Assembly (NCBI GenBank): GCA_009741485.1
Contig: CM019214.1
Coordinates: 22,280,267 to 22,344,266, forward strand
Length of the DNA: 64,000 nucleotides
Reading direction: 5' to 3'
Origin: Malurus cyaneus samueli
Taxonomy: Eukaryota > Chordata > Aves > Passeriformes > Maluridae
Position numbers and translations under genes: made by a program. Of this stretch, positions 26,853 through 41,173 are shown piece by piece; within the stretch, counting starts at the first letter, position 1; the number at the start of each line of letters is the position of its first letter. The notes beneath the pieces are model-generated. The model searched no databases and was not told the DNA's origin. It saw only the letters and a list, made by a program, of their open reading frames with translations.

Positions 26853-29778
26853 GTTACAATACTAGTTTCCCTTCTAATTAAGGGCAATGCAGCCTCCATC
26901 TTTAGAACTCATTTCATTTCTGTGTATGTAAGTAAATACACTTGCTCTCTGTTAGTTATCAGGGATTTCTGATGAAAATTTAAAAGAAAATTAGTCATAC
27001 CATGTTTGAAAATGTTGCATGGGTGTGAAGGGTAAAAATTATTTATTCCAATTTTAAAACTGTGTAGCTAAACCATAGGGTTAAATACCTTTGGTTTCTA
27101 TTACCAATTGCATGTAGGAAGCAGTGCCAGGCTCATGATTATTTTTATTACAGCTTGATGCATTTTTTGCAGCAACACTGCAGCTCTGTGTGCTGATTCT
27201 CTCCCTGTTCAGCCTGTCTTCTGTGGGGATGTTAGGGTGACTTGTCTTGTGGCAATGGCTTCCTCTTGCCATTGCTTCTTTCAGGGCAGACCTTTGCATA
27301 TTCCTTTTATTACTGTGGCCATTCTGAAGCTAAGTTAGCAGGCACACACACTGCAAATTTGAATTAACCTTAGAAATTAAGATGCATTTCTTTTATGTAC
27401 TTGAGTACTAGTAATTTGCTTTGATGTTTTGAGAGTCTATTTTATGAAAAATATGAAGCACACGAAAAATTGTAAAGCTGAACAGAGGTCTGCATTTTAT
27501 CCCCTAACAAAAAAAAAAATTCTTTTATGATCATAAACATGGATTAGAGTATGATCAGATAATACAGTAAACTTCAACGGTTGAATAAAATCAACAAGAA
27601 CAAAAAAAGCCTTTTGTTTTTTTTAAATTATTTTTATGATTCTATGACCCTGTGTGAATTCTAGGGACAGTAAAGAGTCATTCTTTGATCTTTATATCAA
27701 TTTAGCATGTTGTTTTAATTTCACTACAGCCACATCTTAAATAATTATGTTGTTATAAAAGTAAATTTTCTCCATGACACCATTAAAAACTGAGGTTGAA
27801 TGTGTTTTATGACCACACTAAATATTTTTGTCCTTTTCCTTTCTTTCAAACTGTCAGTTCTCATGCATCAGAGTAAGGAATCCTGATGCTGCAAGAGACT
27901 TCTGTGTGAACTAAACTTCACTGTGATTTTCTTCCCAGAGAGTTTGGTGATTGATCTATGCCATGAAACACACAGTTCATGATCTCTGCCCCATAACCTT
28001 TATTTTGAACATAAATCAGTCCCACTTATTTCAATAAAATTAGACACAACATGTGTTTTGCCTTTTTTTGAGTTATTGGTTTCAGCTATATGGTCTAACT
28101 GATAATAATACAAAATGCTAATAAATTATTGGTATTTTATTACATTATATCTTCATCACTACTTTTAAGCATTTATTGGTTTTGAGTTGTTACAGATTAA
28201 TAGCTTTGAAATAGATTCAATTCATTAGAGGAATTCAACACTGTGTTTTCACAGAAAAATTGGCTTACTTCATACATGAGCTCTGTAAAGGAACAATTCA
28301 ACAATGCTATAATTCCTGTTATTTTTTTCTCATCTCTGGATGTAATTGAGGGTTCAAACTGAATCTCTTCGCATAGAAAATCATTTTTGTCTTCCAGAAA
28401 TACTGAGTAATGATGGAAGACTTTCTGCTATATGCTGTGTAAAAATGAAATTGGATGTGACTGTATCATTCCTGATAAAACCTGCCATGCCTGGTTATTA
28501 TATATTAATGTACAATATTGCTGTATTTTCAGAATTACTTCATGCTATGCTTTGATATTCTGAGTGTTACATTTGGCAATTTTTTAAGGTTTTCATCCCT
28601 ATGACTACAGTAATGCCCAAGCCTTTTTCTTTAGAAGTTGTGGATAATTTGTAATCTGACAATTTTATATGTGGATCCAGTTACTGCTTCCACTGGGCAT
28701 GACCACTAATTGTTGAACATATTACTTAAGAGGTGCCTCCAGCTCTGTGCTGGTCTCAGACTAGGGCAGACATTGTTTATTGCCATGGACTGCAGAGTAA
28801 ATAGCTCATATTTCAGAGGGATTTAGATGTTTGTGTGACTTAAGCTAAAAAGCATAGCTCCTTATGTGTTATCCCTCATTTCCTTAGCTTTATAAACCGT
28901 GTTTGAGGATATTGCTGCTCTCTCTAGCCTTGGCTCATGTATTTGCTGTTACCAACAAATTGCACAATATCATAATTCATCCCCTTTTCCAGATCATTAA
29001 CAGCATGTTAAACAACATCAGATTAATATACAGAATATTTCACTAGACCATTAATCTTTTGCTAGATTAAAAATTGACCTCTTATTTTTAATCCATGACA
29101 TTATTTACCTCTTTCTCTGTGAATAGTTACGTTTCCAATATCTCATGGAAAAAGCAAAGGCTTTTTTTGAAAACCCAAGTAGATTTTATCAACAATTTTT
29201 TAAATCAAGATCTCTAGCAGATCAAAGAGTGATGGTTATTCCTTAAAGAGAGATGAGGCTTATTTTCTGTCTATGTCTATAAATGCTTTATGATACTTCT
29301 AACTACTATTTTCCTTAGGCTGTAGTAACTTTTTCCCTTGATCTTAATATGTGTATTATTTGTTCTTACTAATCTCTTACAGTAACTTATTTTAATTAGA
29401 CACTGAAGCATTTCACTGGGAGATCAATAATTTTATTCTCAAATGCTTTTTGAGAATAATACACTGGTTTATAATTAATGCATCTAAGCATATAGGTGGT
29501 AGTAATTACTCGTTTGACAGTTCAGTTTATCAAAATATGGCTTGGTTTAACTCTCTTTTGCATCTTCAATTCTTGAGTACTGTAAGAGAAATGCATATTA
29601 TCTTGTTGCTTCTTGTAAAAATAGATACCTAGAGAAGAAAAAGTGAATTGATCAAGGTGGTATTAACAAGAATTAAATTAGAGGAATTGAAATAGCATTC
29701 AGTTATTGCTGAATGCTGAAAGATGGGCAATAACTACAGAGAGCATGAGATTGAACTAATATGTGTATTCTAGGGTAT

Positions 29779-30367
29779 TGTCGTGGTTTAACCCCAGCTG
29801 AGTCACTCACATGCTCACTCATTCCTCCTCCAGTGAAATGGAGGATTCGATTGAAAGGGTAAAAGTAAGAAAATTTGTGAGTTGAGCTAGAGGCAGTTTG
29901 GTAGATAAAGCAAAAGCTGTGCTCACAGGCAAAGCTAAACAAGGGATTCATTCACTGCTTCCCATGTGCAGGCAGTTGTTCAGCCCTCTCCAGGAAAGCC
30001 GGGATCTATCACGTGTAGCAGTGACTTTGGAAGACAAATGTCACCACTGAGCATCCCCCCCCGCCTTCCTCCTTCATGCCCTGTTTTGTATGCTGAGTGT
30101 GATGCCATATGGTGTGGGATGTGCCTTGGGTCACTTGGGGTCATGTCCCTGGCCGTGTCCCCTCCCAGCTCCTGGTGCAGCCCTGGCCCCCACGCCGGTC
30201 GAGTGGGGTGGTGTGAGAGGCACCAAAGATCTCGGCTCTTTGCAAGCTCTGCTCAGCAACAGCTCAAACATCCCTGTGTTACCAACACTGTTTCCAGCAC
30301 AAATCCAAAGCATAACCCATGTGAGCTGCTGTGAAGAAAATTATCTCTACCCCAACCAAAACTAGCA
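29779..30367 (+). mobile_element. Solo LTR of an avian endogenous retrovirus family
   Basis: Starts TGTCGTGGTTTAACCCCAGC and ends near ACCAAAACTAGCA, giving TG...CA ends over about 590 bp. Inner landmarks include GGTAAAAGTAAGAAAA, GGATTCATTCACTGCTTCCC, TTCAGCCCTCTCCAGGAAAG, and GAAGAAAATTATCTCTACCC. I recognise this layout as an LTR family widespread in birds, probably ERVL-like. No gag or pol frame lies beside it, so it is a solo LTR or a fragment. Flanking 5-bp duplications are not clearly preserved. Frames of 60-122 codons inside (29966-30447) are not genes. Orientation is taken from the family's TG end and is provisional. Confidence 0.82.
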
Positions 30368-31124
30368 GAGGTAGTAAAATATATATTGTGGGTAGCTAAG
30401 GATGATCCTAGGATAAAGTTAAGGGACACATCAAAACACTGTGGCATAAAAAGATGAGGGAAAAAAAAAGAATCAAAGTCTTGTAAGGAAGAAGAACATC
30501 AGTTTAGAAAGCTAACCACTGTGAAGGAAAAGGATGATGCCAGAGGACACAATAACATGCAAAGAAGGAAGGGTTGGAAGAAAATAACTTGTCAGAGGAT
30601 GTTGGTTTCTTGGTGTGAAAATCTGAGAGCTACTCTTGAGAGAGGGGATATTATCAATTACTTTAATGATCTTGTTTGTGCCATACTGCTGATATTAATG
30701 GATTTGAAACCTGTTTTCAAAGGCAAGCGTCTGAATCACAAATTAAGGGTTGTTACTGGAATTGCTGCCTTTTACAAAAATCTGTAATAAGCTTCCAAGG
30801 GAAATTTATGTAGAGTCCTGTGAAATGAGATACTAAAATGAAATGTGGTAAAGTCAGTGTGGGACAGAGAAGGGCAGTGCACTTTGATCATGAGGAAAAT
30901 TATATCATCAGAGTTAAAATATGGATGACAGCAGGGGTTTATTTTGAACTGCTAAAATGTAGAAAGTCGTTTGCACTGAACTCTATATGCAGATCTTGCA
31001 GAATGTCCCATTATAGATATGTTGCAGGAATTATTGAACTGGTGCCAAACCTAATGTGTCAAAGATTTTAGAAAACATGCAAAATAAAATCACAGCCTCA
31101 GTAATGGTGAACATGCTTGGTTTT

Positions 31125-31715
31125 GTGCAGCCAAGATATTTTGATTGGCTTTCTGGGCTGCAAGCTCACATTGACATCTCATGTCCAGTTTTTCCATCTA
31201 CTTGTATTCCTAAATCCCTCTCTGCAGGGCTGCTCTCAGTCCATTCATTGCCAGTCTGTATAGATGCTGGGGAATGTCCAGCCCCAGGTGCAGAACCTTA
31301 CACTTGGCCTTGTTGGATTTCATGAGGTTCACACTGGCCATGTGTTGAAGCCTGCCAAGGTCTATCTGACTGTCATCTCTTCTCTTCCGTGTGTCAGCAC
31401 AGATTGCTGCTGTTTGCAGATTTGCTGAGGGTGCACTCATCCCACTGTGTCATCGATAGAGATATTAAATGGTATTGGCCCCAGTACAGACCCTTGAGTG
31501 AAACCACTGGTTACTGGTTTCCACTTGGACATTGAGATGTCAACTACTTCTTTTAGCAGCCATGGAGTCAATTCCTAATCCATCTAAACAGCCCTTCCAT
31601 CAAATGTCTATCTCCCCAGTTTATCAGCAAGATTGCTGTAGAGAGCTGTACCAAAGACCTTTCAGAAGCAGAGATAAATGACATTCATAGCTTTTCCCTT
31701 ATCCCATAAAAATCA
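31125..31715 (-). mobile_element. CR1 LINE fragment, reverse transcriptase C-terminal part
   Basis: Read on the - strand, a broken frame contains NLMKSNKAKCKVLHLGLDIP and DLGRLQ. These are typical of the end of the CR1 reverse transcriptase, where the consensus has a NLMKFNKAKCKVLHLG-like stretch. The + strand text (CTTGGCCTTGTTGGATTTCATGAGGTTC, TCAGCAAGATTGCTG and similar) is the reverse complement of known CR1 coding sequence. Stops and indels show it is dead. Ends are approximate. Confidence 0.85.
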
Positions 31716-32610
31716 TAATGTATTGATGATTTTTCTTTTCCTTTTTCCACTTTCTATGGCAAATTTTATCTGGGTTTATTGATAAGAAGTATGAAATTGA
31801 CCCACAGTGGTACCTGAAAAGCAAAACACAATGGAAAGGACATTGTCAGTTTTTATTCTATTGCTAAAAGATCCAGGCATGAAAGCCTAAAATGTGTGAG
31901 AACATGGCAAATGTCACACAGAAACACACGTACAACCACACACACATAGAGTGGAACTAATGAAATTTGCCTTTTGGCAGCTTTCCAGCTGAGGAACAAC
32001 TACTACAAAAATCACCTTTCACCTGTGCTTTTGTTCCTTTCAAATTATGCCTCAGGAGAAAAACAGTTGGCAGAAATTGAGTGTTCTTTAGAGGGGAGGG
32101 GAGAGTTTAAAGGCACAGAGTCAGTTCATCTGCTGCACCACGTGGTTTTTGTCAGGAGGCTTTGAGCTCGGGCAGGAGGTTTGGTTGATGCCAGGAGGAA
32201 ATCCTGACATATTTGATCATAGCAATCTTTTTTTTTTGCTGTGTTTTTACATCTGATACCTTCTTCTTGTTGCCTTTAGTGGTAGAAAAGTTGGCTATAA
32301 TGCCAACATTTCTGGTTTGTTTGTGTAAGCGTATTTCAGTCCTGCTATGACTGACAGAGTGACAACAGTATACAGGCAGGTATAATTTGGACTGGTGTTG
32401 TGCCAATTTTACCTTCAGACAACCTCGCTAAATCACTTTGTCAGTGACCTTCAACATGCTGGAGCTCTGTGGCTTATTTTCCTGAGCAAAACTGCCAATT
32501 ATAGTTAATTTCCTCAAATAGATGGTAGGTGTTTTAAATTGTAAATTGCACTGATTGAGAAAAGGAAACATTCAGCTCTCTTCTACAGCTGAATACAAAT
32601 GCAGAACTAC

Positions 32611-32628
32611 TTTTTTTTTTTTTTTTCC
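32611..32628. repeat. T homopolymer, 18 nt
   Basis: An unbroken run of T after GCAGAACTAC. Confidence 0.85.
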
Positions 32629-35600
32629 TGTAAGACTTGAAGGTACATATAACTACAAATAACATCAGAACACACAACAATATTACTTAAATAAATCAAA
32701 AGAAGCAAAACTTGACCTGTTCTTTTTCACAAGAACTACTTATATTCAGGGAAAGATGACTGGAATTCAGTTTCTCAGAAGTTGTTGCAACTATCATATC
32801 ACATATGATTCTATGTAGTTCATATATAATTCCCATTAAATGCAAAATTTAACTTGCCTTTCTACAGATGGAATAGTGAATCATATAAAATATTGATTTT
32901 ATATCATTCTGTAATATTGTATTGTATCAAACAATATATGCCATGTGGTATCTACATCAAAAAGGGCTTTTTATTAGTGACTTCCAATTTTCTTCTTCTG
33001 TCAGATAATTAAAGTTGACAAGCCATTGTTTTTCCTTTCTAAATGTTTAGTAAAGCATACGTCCCAGCTCTGGAAGTGCAAAATGTGAATTATGCTTGGA
33101 ACATTGCAAAACTGAAAGCCAAAATGAGATATGAGTTCTCATCAAGTTGTTCAATAGAGAAAAGATTATTCCACCAGAACAGATATATAAACCACAAATT
33201 ATTCAAAACCAACTGATATTTTCAGGTAATGGAGTTTAGATGGATCAGATACCAGTGAGCTCAGTGCTGTGTTGCTGAATTTTGAGTTTAAATTATGAGT
33301 CTATCCAGCAGTTTTGAGACTAGCTTAATATAATTAATAATTATATAGATTGTATGAATCAAAATGTTTTTTGTTCAGCTTTAACATTGCAGATAAAATA
33401 TCACAGCTTTTTTAATATACTCAAAACTAATGCTTGGAAGCAATTAAATTGTAAATAATACAGAATGCTGTAGGTTTTGTCTGTGCTTTCCCCCTCCTCA
33501 TGCCTCTTCCCTAATATTTTTGTGAAAAAAAAAAAATCTTACCAAATTGATGACAAAACAGTATTGTCAGTTATTTGGGATAAGAGCACTAATTTCTGTT
33601 TGGAAAAGTTGTATACATTTTCAGTACTAATATTGAATAAAATATTTACATGGACTTTATATTCAAGGTTCTTTCTTATTTCCTGTTATTCAGTTCTAAG
33701 GGAGATCTTTTATGTGCCCATACTATTTTGGGGAGTATTAGAATAATTAAATAATCATATTTCACATAATGAGTGTCTTCATCATATCCAACTTCGATCT
33801 GATTTTCCAAGAAATAGCTATAGTATGTTTTATTCCATCTTTTAAGTTTAAGCTCCTTTTATTAGCGACTTAGTTGTTTGATAGTGTAATTGTTAAGCTG
33901 GTTTGGTATAATTTGTTTCAGTAAGATTTAATACATTATTGTGTGTAGATGAAGATGCCATTAAAATGTAGTAGAGAAAAAAACCTGAAAACATGGCTGT
34001 ATTCTAAAACCAAACCAAACAAAAAAACCTGAAAACTCCCAAAAGTTTTTAACTCCTTTGGTTGTCTCATATGGACCTCCTATTTACCTGTAACTAACAT
34101 TTCAAGATTTCCAAATAAAAACTAAGGTGTCAATGGTCCAGCAAACCTCAAAATATGGTGCCAAACTATTATCTATCACAATGGAATAAAATTATAGTTT
34201 CACATGTTCCACTGACATAACAAGCACAATTATTTCCTGAATTCTGCAAAGGCAACCGCAAATTCATATTTACTTTTTCCAACTGAGTAACTAAATAGCT
34301 GCATCAAATAATTAAGGTCTATTCTTAAGAATCTATTATTCAGCTCACATCTTCCAGTGGTGCCTACAAATATCCAAAGGGAGAATTTGCACAAACAACT
34401 TGACCAGCCCTCGCCTCAATAAATGCAGAATGTGTGTTTGTGTGGTTCAGTTGTCTGTAGAGAGGGTTCGTTCACATCCATTTTAAATGTCACATAGGTA
34501 CTTAGCTATTTTAGGCATATTTGAAAGTCATCACACTTTACTTATAGGTACTATTAGGTCAATATCACTGAATTCTGTCTGCAAAATCTACTTGCCTAAG
34601 TTAACTAGAATGTAGTTGCTTCCAAGCTTGGGAATTTTTATTAATAATAAATGTTGAGTTATACCTTCTAATTTAGAAGTTGTGTACATTATTGGCAATT
34701 TAATTTTAGTATACTCATCATGACAACAACCTTTTGCTGCTTTGCAGCTAATTGCATTCAACCCACATCTTACACTCACTGACTTGACTGTGTGGTATTA
34801 ATATACACCAAAAAAGGTTTGCAGTGGGATTTATAGTATCCTACAAGTCTATGGCCATGCTCCTCTGGCTTCTTGTGTCCATGTGGACCAGCAGAGCATG
34901 GGAAACCTAGGAGTTCTTGAATTAGGGTAAGCATTTCTTGTTAACAACTAAAACAGTGATGTGTTATCAACATTACTCTGTACTAAATTCAAAGTACCAC
35001 ACTGTACCAGTTGATATGAAGAAAATTAATTCCATGCCAGCCAAACCAGGACACAGCTTTACTATATTCACACTTTACTAAGTGCATCACTTCAGCAGAA
35101 AAATGTCAGCTCTTTGAGGTCACTCCTATGCTTTGATAGTGACAGTGTTCCTCCTGATGCTTGCACAGAAAAAATATGTGCTTCTGTCTGAATTAATTTA
35201 ACTATATGATAGTTTTGTGGTTTTAGTCTTTCAATAATGATTCAGTAAACATTTCAGGCTTAGTCCAGTTCTCCATCAAATGAAGCAGATCCAGTTACAC
35301 TGGAAATGCAAGAAACACTCCTCTTATCTGCTGGAGTTTACTAAAAGGATAGGCATCACAATGCCCTCTTTCTTTAGAGCCATTACGGATTGATTCATCA
35401 AAGCAGTGTACCATATTTAGAAGACTGTAAATTCTAGTTATGGTCCAACTTTCATGACAAAAGCCCTTGAAAAATTATGAGTGAATTTATCTGTCTACCT
35501 CATTTCTATTTTAGTTCTGACTCCTCTAAAATAGTAATAATTTTACTAATACAAAGAAAAACAATATGTTAAATGTAATTCAATAGTTTTAAAAATTATT

Positions 35601-36663
35601 ATTGTTGGTAATTTTTATTCAAAGCGATTTTAATGGGCAAAAAATGTGCCTAAATAAATTAACATGGAATGAAATATAAAGTGTAATCTTTCTATAAATT
35701 CTTTCCCAGGATGAATAAATACTATCTAAGTAAATGCAAATACTTTCAGAAAAAGAAATAACATTCAGGTGTGTTTCTTTCTGCAATGGTAACATATATA
35801 CAGTATAAATGTCTGTGTTTATCTTCGTCATAGACCTATTTTTAACAATCTCCTTAAATTACATGGCTCACTTTCCAAAAATGAAGTATAAAGGAAGCTG
35901 TGAAAACTTTGACAGAAAGGAAAGAAATCTGATATGCCCAGTTACAAACAGAATATTTTTCTTTTATATTTTACATGGAATAGGAGGTAATATCAGTTAG
36001 TTGCTGAATTGAGAATAGTATAACAAGCATGTAGACCAGCAAAAAATTTATGTAACAACATCTCTCCTGAGTAATAACTGTTGCTGTTATTTTTTGGCAA
36101 GCTCTTTTTTGTTCTAACCAGTGATCAGATATTATTTATAGACATAGTCTAAAGTTTTTCTTACCCCAGAATCTGTGGGATATTACAATTTCTTCATTGA
36201 GTTGAATTTGTATCAACATACTGGTGTAGGATAAACTTAGAAGGAAAGGAACTCTCATATCAGTCACAGATCTAATTACTATTTTAAAATCATAGTGAAT
36301 AACTGTATTCATAACATTCCTGCTTCTGAAAAGTACTTGTAGTCTTTTGTAGAACTATATAGGACCCTGTAGATACTCTGTGTGAAAAGTCATATATTCC
36401 ATTGCCCTGTATTAACTTGTTGAAAAGTGAAACCTCATTTAAAGCATGGGAAACTGAGTGATGGACTGATTTAATGCGCTTACTGTTGTCCAAGAAAGCA
36501 TCTTGTGTGAAGACAGAATGTAGGGCCTGGAGTAATCATTATTTATCTCTTTATTTGGTAAGAACAGCATTCAGCATACTGCCATTTTTAAAATATTATC
36601 CTACCTTCATTGTACATGGAAAAGTTAATGTCCAGCAAGATGCAAGCATTATTTTTTTGCAAG

Positions 36664-36690
36664 AAAAAAAAAAAAAAAAAAAAAAAAAAA
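36664..36690. repeat. A homopolymer, 27 nt
   Basis: An unbroken A run. It creates lysine-rich spurious frames on the + strand. Confidence 0.9.
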
Positions 36691-37192
36691 GGTTTGTGTA
36701 ATCATTTAATTCAAATTTATAGGCACAACATAGAACAGAATTGGGGTAATAAAACAATTCCACATTTTTTATACAACCCCTTTTTCAACCTCAGAAATTT
36801 TCTTTTTCAGAAGGTTTTTTTTTTTTTTTTATTCTCTAAAAACTCTTTGAAAAAACATGCGAAACAGCATTTTCTTTTCAATTTAATCCTCACTAATGCA
36901 TGGAACACAAAACTGTAGGGATTTCAGCTGATCTTCCTTACAGTCCATCCAATTCTGAATATCACACAAAATTGTCCTTTAATTCTCTTTTCTTGAAAAG
37001 AAACATTTCCTGGCTATACAACAACACCAATGTGTTTTCTCTGGAATCCCAGCAGTTTTTTTGTGTGTGTTGCAGCTGGAGTGATTAAGAACATGAACTC
37101 AATTATGTTGTATGTTCTTTAGTTAAATGTTGTTGCTCTACAGAGCTAGCACTTGCAACCCAAATGGTTTTGTTGTTATTAATGACATTAGA

Positions 37193-37223
37193 ATAATGGC
37201 TACTTTAATCATGTAGCCATTAT
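37193..37223. repeat. Perfect 11-bp inverted repeat
   Basis: ATAATGGCTAC (37193-37203) pairs with GTAGCCATTAT (37213-37223) around a 9-nt loop, TTTAATCAT. Confidence 0.85.
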
Positions 37224-39005
37224 CATGGCTAAAATCATTTTATCTTCTATTGTTCAGAGATAATATAGGAATTAAAACAAAGCCAAACACATTTTATTCA
37301 GGCAAATTTAAGCAAATTTCTGACCTTCTATTACATTTCATTTGGAAAACTACCAAGAACAGTAGAAATGCAAGTATTCATGTTATTAAAGAGATAGAAG
37401 CCATCTAATTTATTGCTAAGGACCGCATCAAAATTATTAAATATAACTGTTTGCTGGAGTTATGTACACTGTTGATGGATTAAAATTTAATTCTAATATG
37501 ATTATGGGTAGGGAGTGCCTGAAAATAAAACTGGAATAGAGCTGTTTCATGTGTATGTCTGCGTACATATTTGCGTATATGTATACAACCACACAGTTAC
37601 ACACGCATGTTATCATTATTCAGTAAATAGTTAAGAAACAATGGTCATTTCAATGTAGGCAATATGTATCTATTTTGCTTTCTTTGATTAAATGAACAGA
37701 CTTCAAAACAACAGATATATAGATATATTATCTACCTTTGTGATCTTTCCTAACAGAGGGGATCTGCAGTCAACTTCTAAGTCAGTCTAACCGGCTGAAA
37801 TTCTTAACTACCATTTTCTGCACTTCTATTTGAAGTGTCAAATGCGTCATTTGATCTTCCTTTACAACTTCTTTAGAACTTCTTTTACAACTGAAAGGGT
37901 AGCTGTAGAGCCTTGGCCATTGCCAGGAACAGTGTTATGACAGCCAAACGCCTCCACTTATAGACACCTCTTTTTGTACATTAAATGACTTAAGTCTTGC
38001 ACACTAATTGAGACAGGGTGAAGTTATCCCACCAGTCTTAGGAGAAATGCAGAAAAGAAATTGTGCTTTCCTGATACTCTCGTGAGACTGTAATGAACTG
38101 ATGACTTGACCTGATTGTAAAATTATAATAGTTTTCGTAGGATGGGAAAACAAGAGCTTTTGAGTTTTATTAAAATGGCTGTATAAATAAGGCATATCAC
38201 TGAGAGAATGTCTATTAAATCCTGTATTAATGTGGTTTGAGCTGGAAATTTCCAGAAGGTTAAGCATGTTCTATGTGAAACTGGGAGGTCATACAACTAA
38301 TAATGTGCTGTGTGATTTCTGAAAACTGAGCCCTTTTCCAGAATTAAATGGGGTCAAAAGGTAAACTATGTGACAGATGGAGCAATTGCATATAAAATGC
38401 AAAGAAATAGCATCACCCTAAGCAGTTGTGGGTGATTTTTTTCTGCCATTAGAGGCTTCAGATTGAATACCTAATATTCAAGCCTGGTAAACTGCATGCA
38501 TGGGACCTGCCTACATTATATATATGCGATTCATATTATCTGAATAGAGGAAGATGTAGCATAAATTGTGGATACAACTGGGACAACTTAAAAAAGCAGA
38601 AAATATGATTCTGAATGAGATTTTTGTTCATTATGGGAAGGAAATGTGAGCCAGAGGACATGCCTACGGCAGGGTGACTCTTCATTTGTGATAGATGTGT
38701 GCATGGCATTGAGAACAAATTTGGAAATACAAGGTGACTGTACATCCACAGATAAATGAAATCAACTACTTTTTAATAGTTCATTAACACACAGATCAGT
38801 ATTTCAAAAGTAAAAGCTTTTAGAGGTGTTTGCTGAATTAATGTTTACAACTGCATTGCTTATAGAACTTAGAGAGGAAAAAAAAATAGCCCACATGAAA
38901 CCCTTTTTCATTATGACTATATTGACTATATTCATTTTAATTATGACTATATTGTTTTCAAAATTGCTCATGTATTATGTTATGTTATTCCGAATCTGTA
39001 CTATC

Positions 39006-39026
39006 CATAGATAGATAGATAGATAT
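39006..39026. repeat. (GATA)n short microsatellite
   Basis: CATAGATAGATAGATAGATA, four to five units. Confidence 0.85.
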
Positions 39027-40134
39027 GAAAAAGAGGCAGTTTCTGGCAGACAAATATCTGTCACAAAAGTGTTTTGACAGAGTTCAGTAATGCATTGCGC
39101 CATGCTCCTTTCACTCCACAGTGAATGGAATTGTTGGACAAATGAAAAGAGCTCACCTGGCCTTTCATATATGTGTTACAAAGTATCACGTCTTTTTCTA
39201 GCAGTTGTCATTAACAGTTGGATGCTTTTCTAAAGCATGAAATTTTATACAAATGTATTCTTCAGTAGGGCTGTTCTATCTACAGCCTATTTAAGATATG
39301 TAAGTAAATAGTTCCTGGCCTTGACCATTTGGAAAAACAAAATTCCCATCCTATTTACATTTTGGAATCTTTTTTTCTCTGTTACTTCTCAGTTCCATGA
39401 AAAGTGAAACACAAACCTTACAAATCAAGAACTGTAATCAAACACTATATTGGTCAGTAGACATATTCAGAAAATTCTGTCTTTATTGCACTAGATCAGC
39501 CCTGCATGTGCCCTGATCTCTAATGCTAGACCCCGGGTTGCTGTTAAAATTTACCATCCCTGTTTATTATGGGGTGAATGAGTAAACAGTTCCTAGACTG
39601 CAAAAGGGCCAAATCCTATAATGCCGTGATAATATTAAATATTGGAATATTGGAACCGAAGGTTAAAATTGTTATACCTGTGAGTTGGTATAAGGGGAAT
39701 GTGAAATATGGGGAAGAAACCGGCCAAACCCTGAACACTCACAAAAGAAGTCCAAAAGCAGAGGGAAATATTGATCTGTGGGACAATCAGCACTTGCAGG
39801 CTGGGAATTCTTCTGAGCCATGGGAGCTTTTGAGTCATAATTCCATTCTGTCTCCTAGATTAATGCAACCTTAAAACTAACCTTAGAGGCATAGTGAGTC
39901 TTTTTTATCTTAAAATAGGGATTATCATTCTTTTAGAAGTCTAAGGACAAACGCATGGACATTTTTAATAAGAAAACACAACATGGGTGGGAAATTCAAT
40001 TTTTTATTCTCTGAATGAAATTTTTCTAAGCAATGTTCATAAGTATCTTTAGTGGTTTTGGAGCTACTGAAATAATTCCAGCAATAACATGTCTGTTTTT
40101 TCTCAGATGGTTTCACACTAACAGTATTAATGAC

Positions 40135-40695
40135 ATGACTTTATCAAAAATAGCGTGGCCAGCAGGACCAGGACAGGGATGGTCCTCCTGTACTCAGCAC
40201 CAGTGAGGCTACATTTTGAATCCTGTGTTCATTTCTGATCTCAAATCCTGCATTCATTTCTGGGCCACTCACATTGGGGCACTGGAATGTTTTGTTTGTG
40301 AAGAGGTGATGAAGCATCTGGCCACAAGTCTGGTGAAGAGCAACTGGGGGAGCTGGGGTTCTTTAACCTGAAGAAAATGAAGCTGAGGGGACATTCTATC
40401 ACTCTCTATAACTACCTAAAATGAGTTTGTAGCCAGGTGGGGGCTGGTCTCTTTTTCCAAGCAACAAGGGATAGGGTGAGAGGAAATGGCCTCAATTTCA
40501 ACCAGCGGGGGTTTAAATTGGATATTGGGAAAAACTTCTTCATGGAAAGGATGGTCAGACATTCGAACAGTCTGTTCAGGGAAGTTTTTGAGTTGCCGTC
40601 CCTGGAGGTATTTATAAGACCTAGATGTGGCACTTAGAGGCACAGTTGGACTTGATGATCTTTTTCAGCCTTAATGATTACATGATTTTATGTCT
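40135..40695 (+). mobile_element. CR1 LINE 3' end in sense orientation
   Basis: Contains the CR1 ORF2 end and 3' UTR in forward orientation: GGTTCTTTAACCTGAAGAAAA, then CTCTCTATAACTACCT, GTAGCCAGGTGGGGGCTGGT, AACTTCTTCATGGAAAGGAT, and TTGGACTTGATGATCTTTTT near the 3' end, followed by a degraded ATGATT-type terminus. This is the only CR1 in the window in the same orientation as NLGN4. Small reading frames here (about 40412-40643) are repeat-derived. Confidence 0.9.
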
Positions 40696-41149
40696 TGTAC
40701 CCACAGCATGAAAAAAATCCAATGTGGTAGGAACACAGAAACCTGGTTTGAAAACTCATTGATGTAATCCATTTTATCAGATCTCAAAATGAATATAAAA
40801 TCCTCTCAAACCAAAGACCTTAGTTACAAAAATGTATTCCTGTTGCCAGTAGAAAAATTATTCTTCACAATGTAGGAGAAACAGCATTTCCACTCACATT
40901 GTAACTAAACATATAATACATTATAGTAATTTCTTCTGAAGATGGACTAAAACATGGTATTTTCTTCTTTGAAGAACATGATATTTTCTTATTGGAAGAA
41001 CAAAAAACAAATTAGGGATGTTTCAAATATCACAGATAACCTTACGTCACATACCTTGATAGGTGATATTTGTGCATCATCACATCTAGCATGATGTGAG
41101 TGTATTTTCTCAATTTTTACTGCATACTTGTGTGGTTTTTTTGGTTTTC

Positions 41150-41173
41150 TTTTTTTTTTTTTTTTTTTTTTTT
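41150..41173. repeat. T homopolymer, 24 nt
   Basis: An unbroken T run followed by CAG. It resembles a polypyrimidine tract plus AG, but no credible exon follows. Confidence 0.9.

Noticed and set aside
29966..30447. Frames of 60-122 codons on both strands
   Set aside because: All inside the LTR at 29779; GC-rich U3-like sequence, not protein coding.
31210..31440. - strand frame with NKAKCKVLHLG
   Set aside because: Remnant of a CR1 reverse transcriptase in a dead fragment.
41072..41100. TCACATC / GATGTGA inverted repeat resembling the 26632 element
   Set aside because: Arms of only 7 bp and the similarity to 26632 is limited to a few bases; not enough to claim a shared family.
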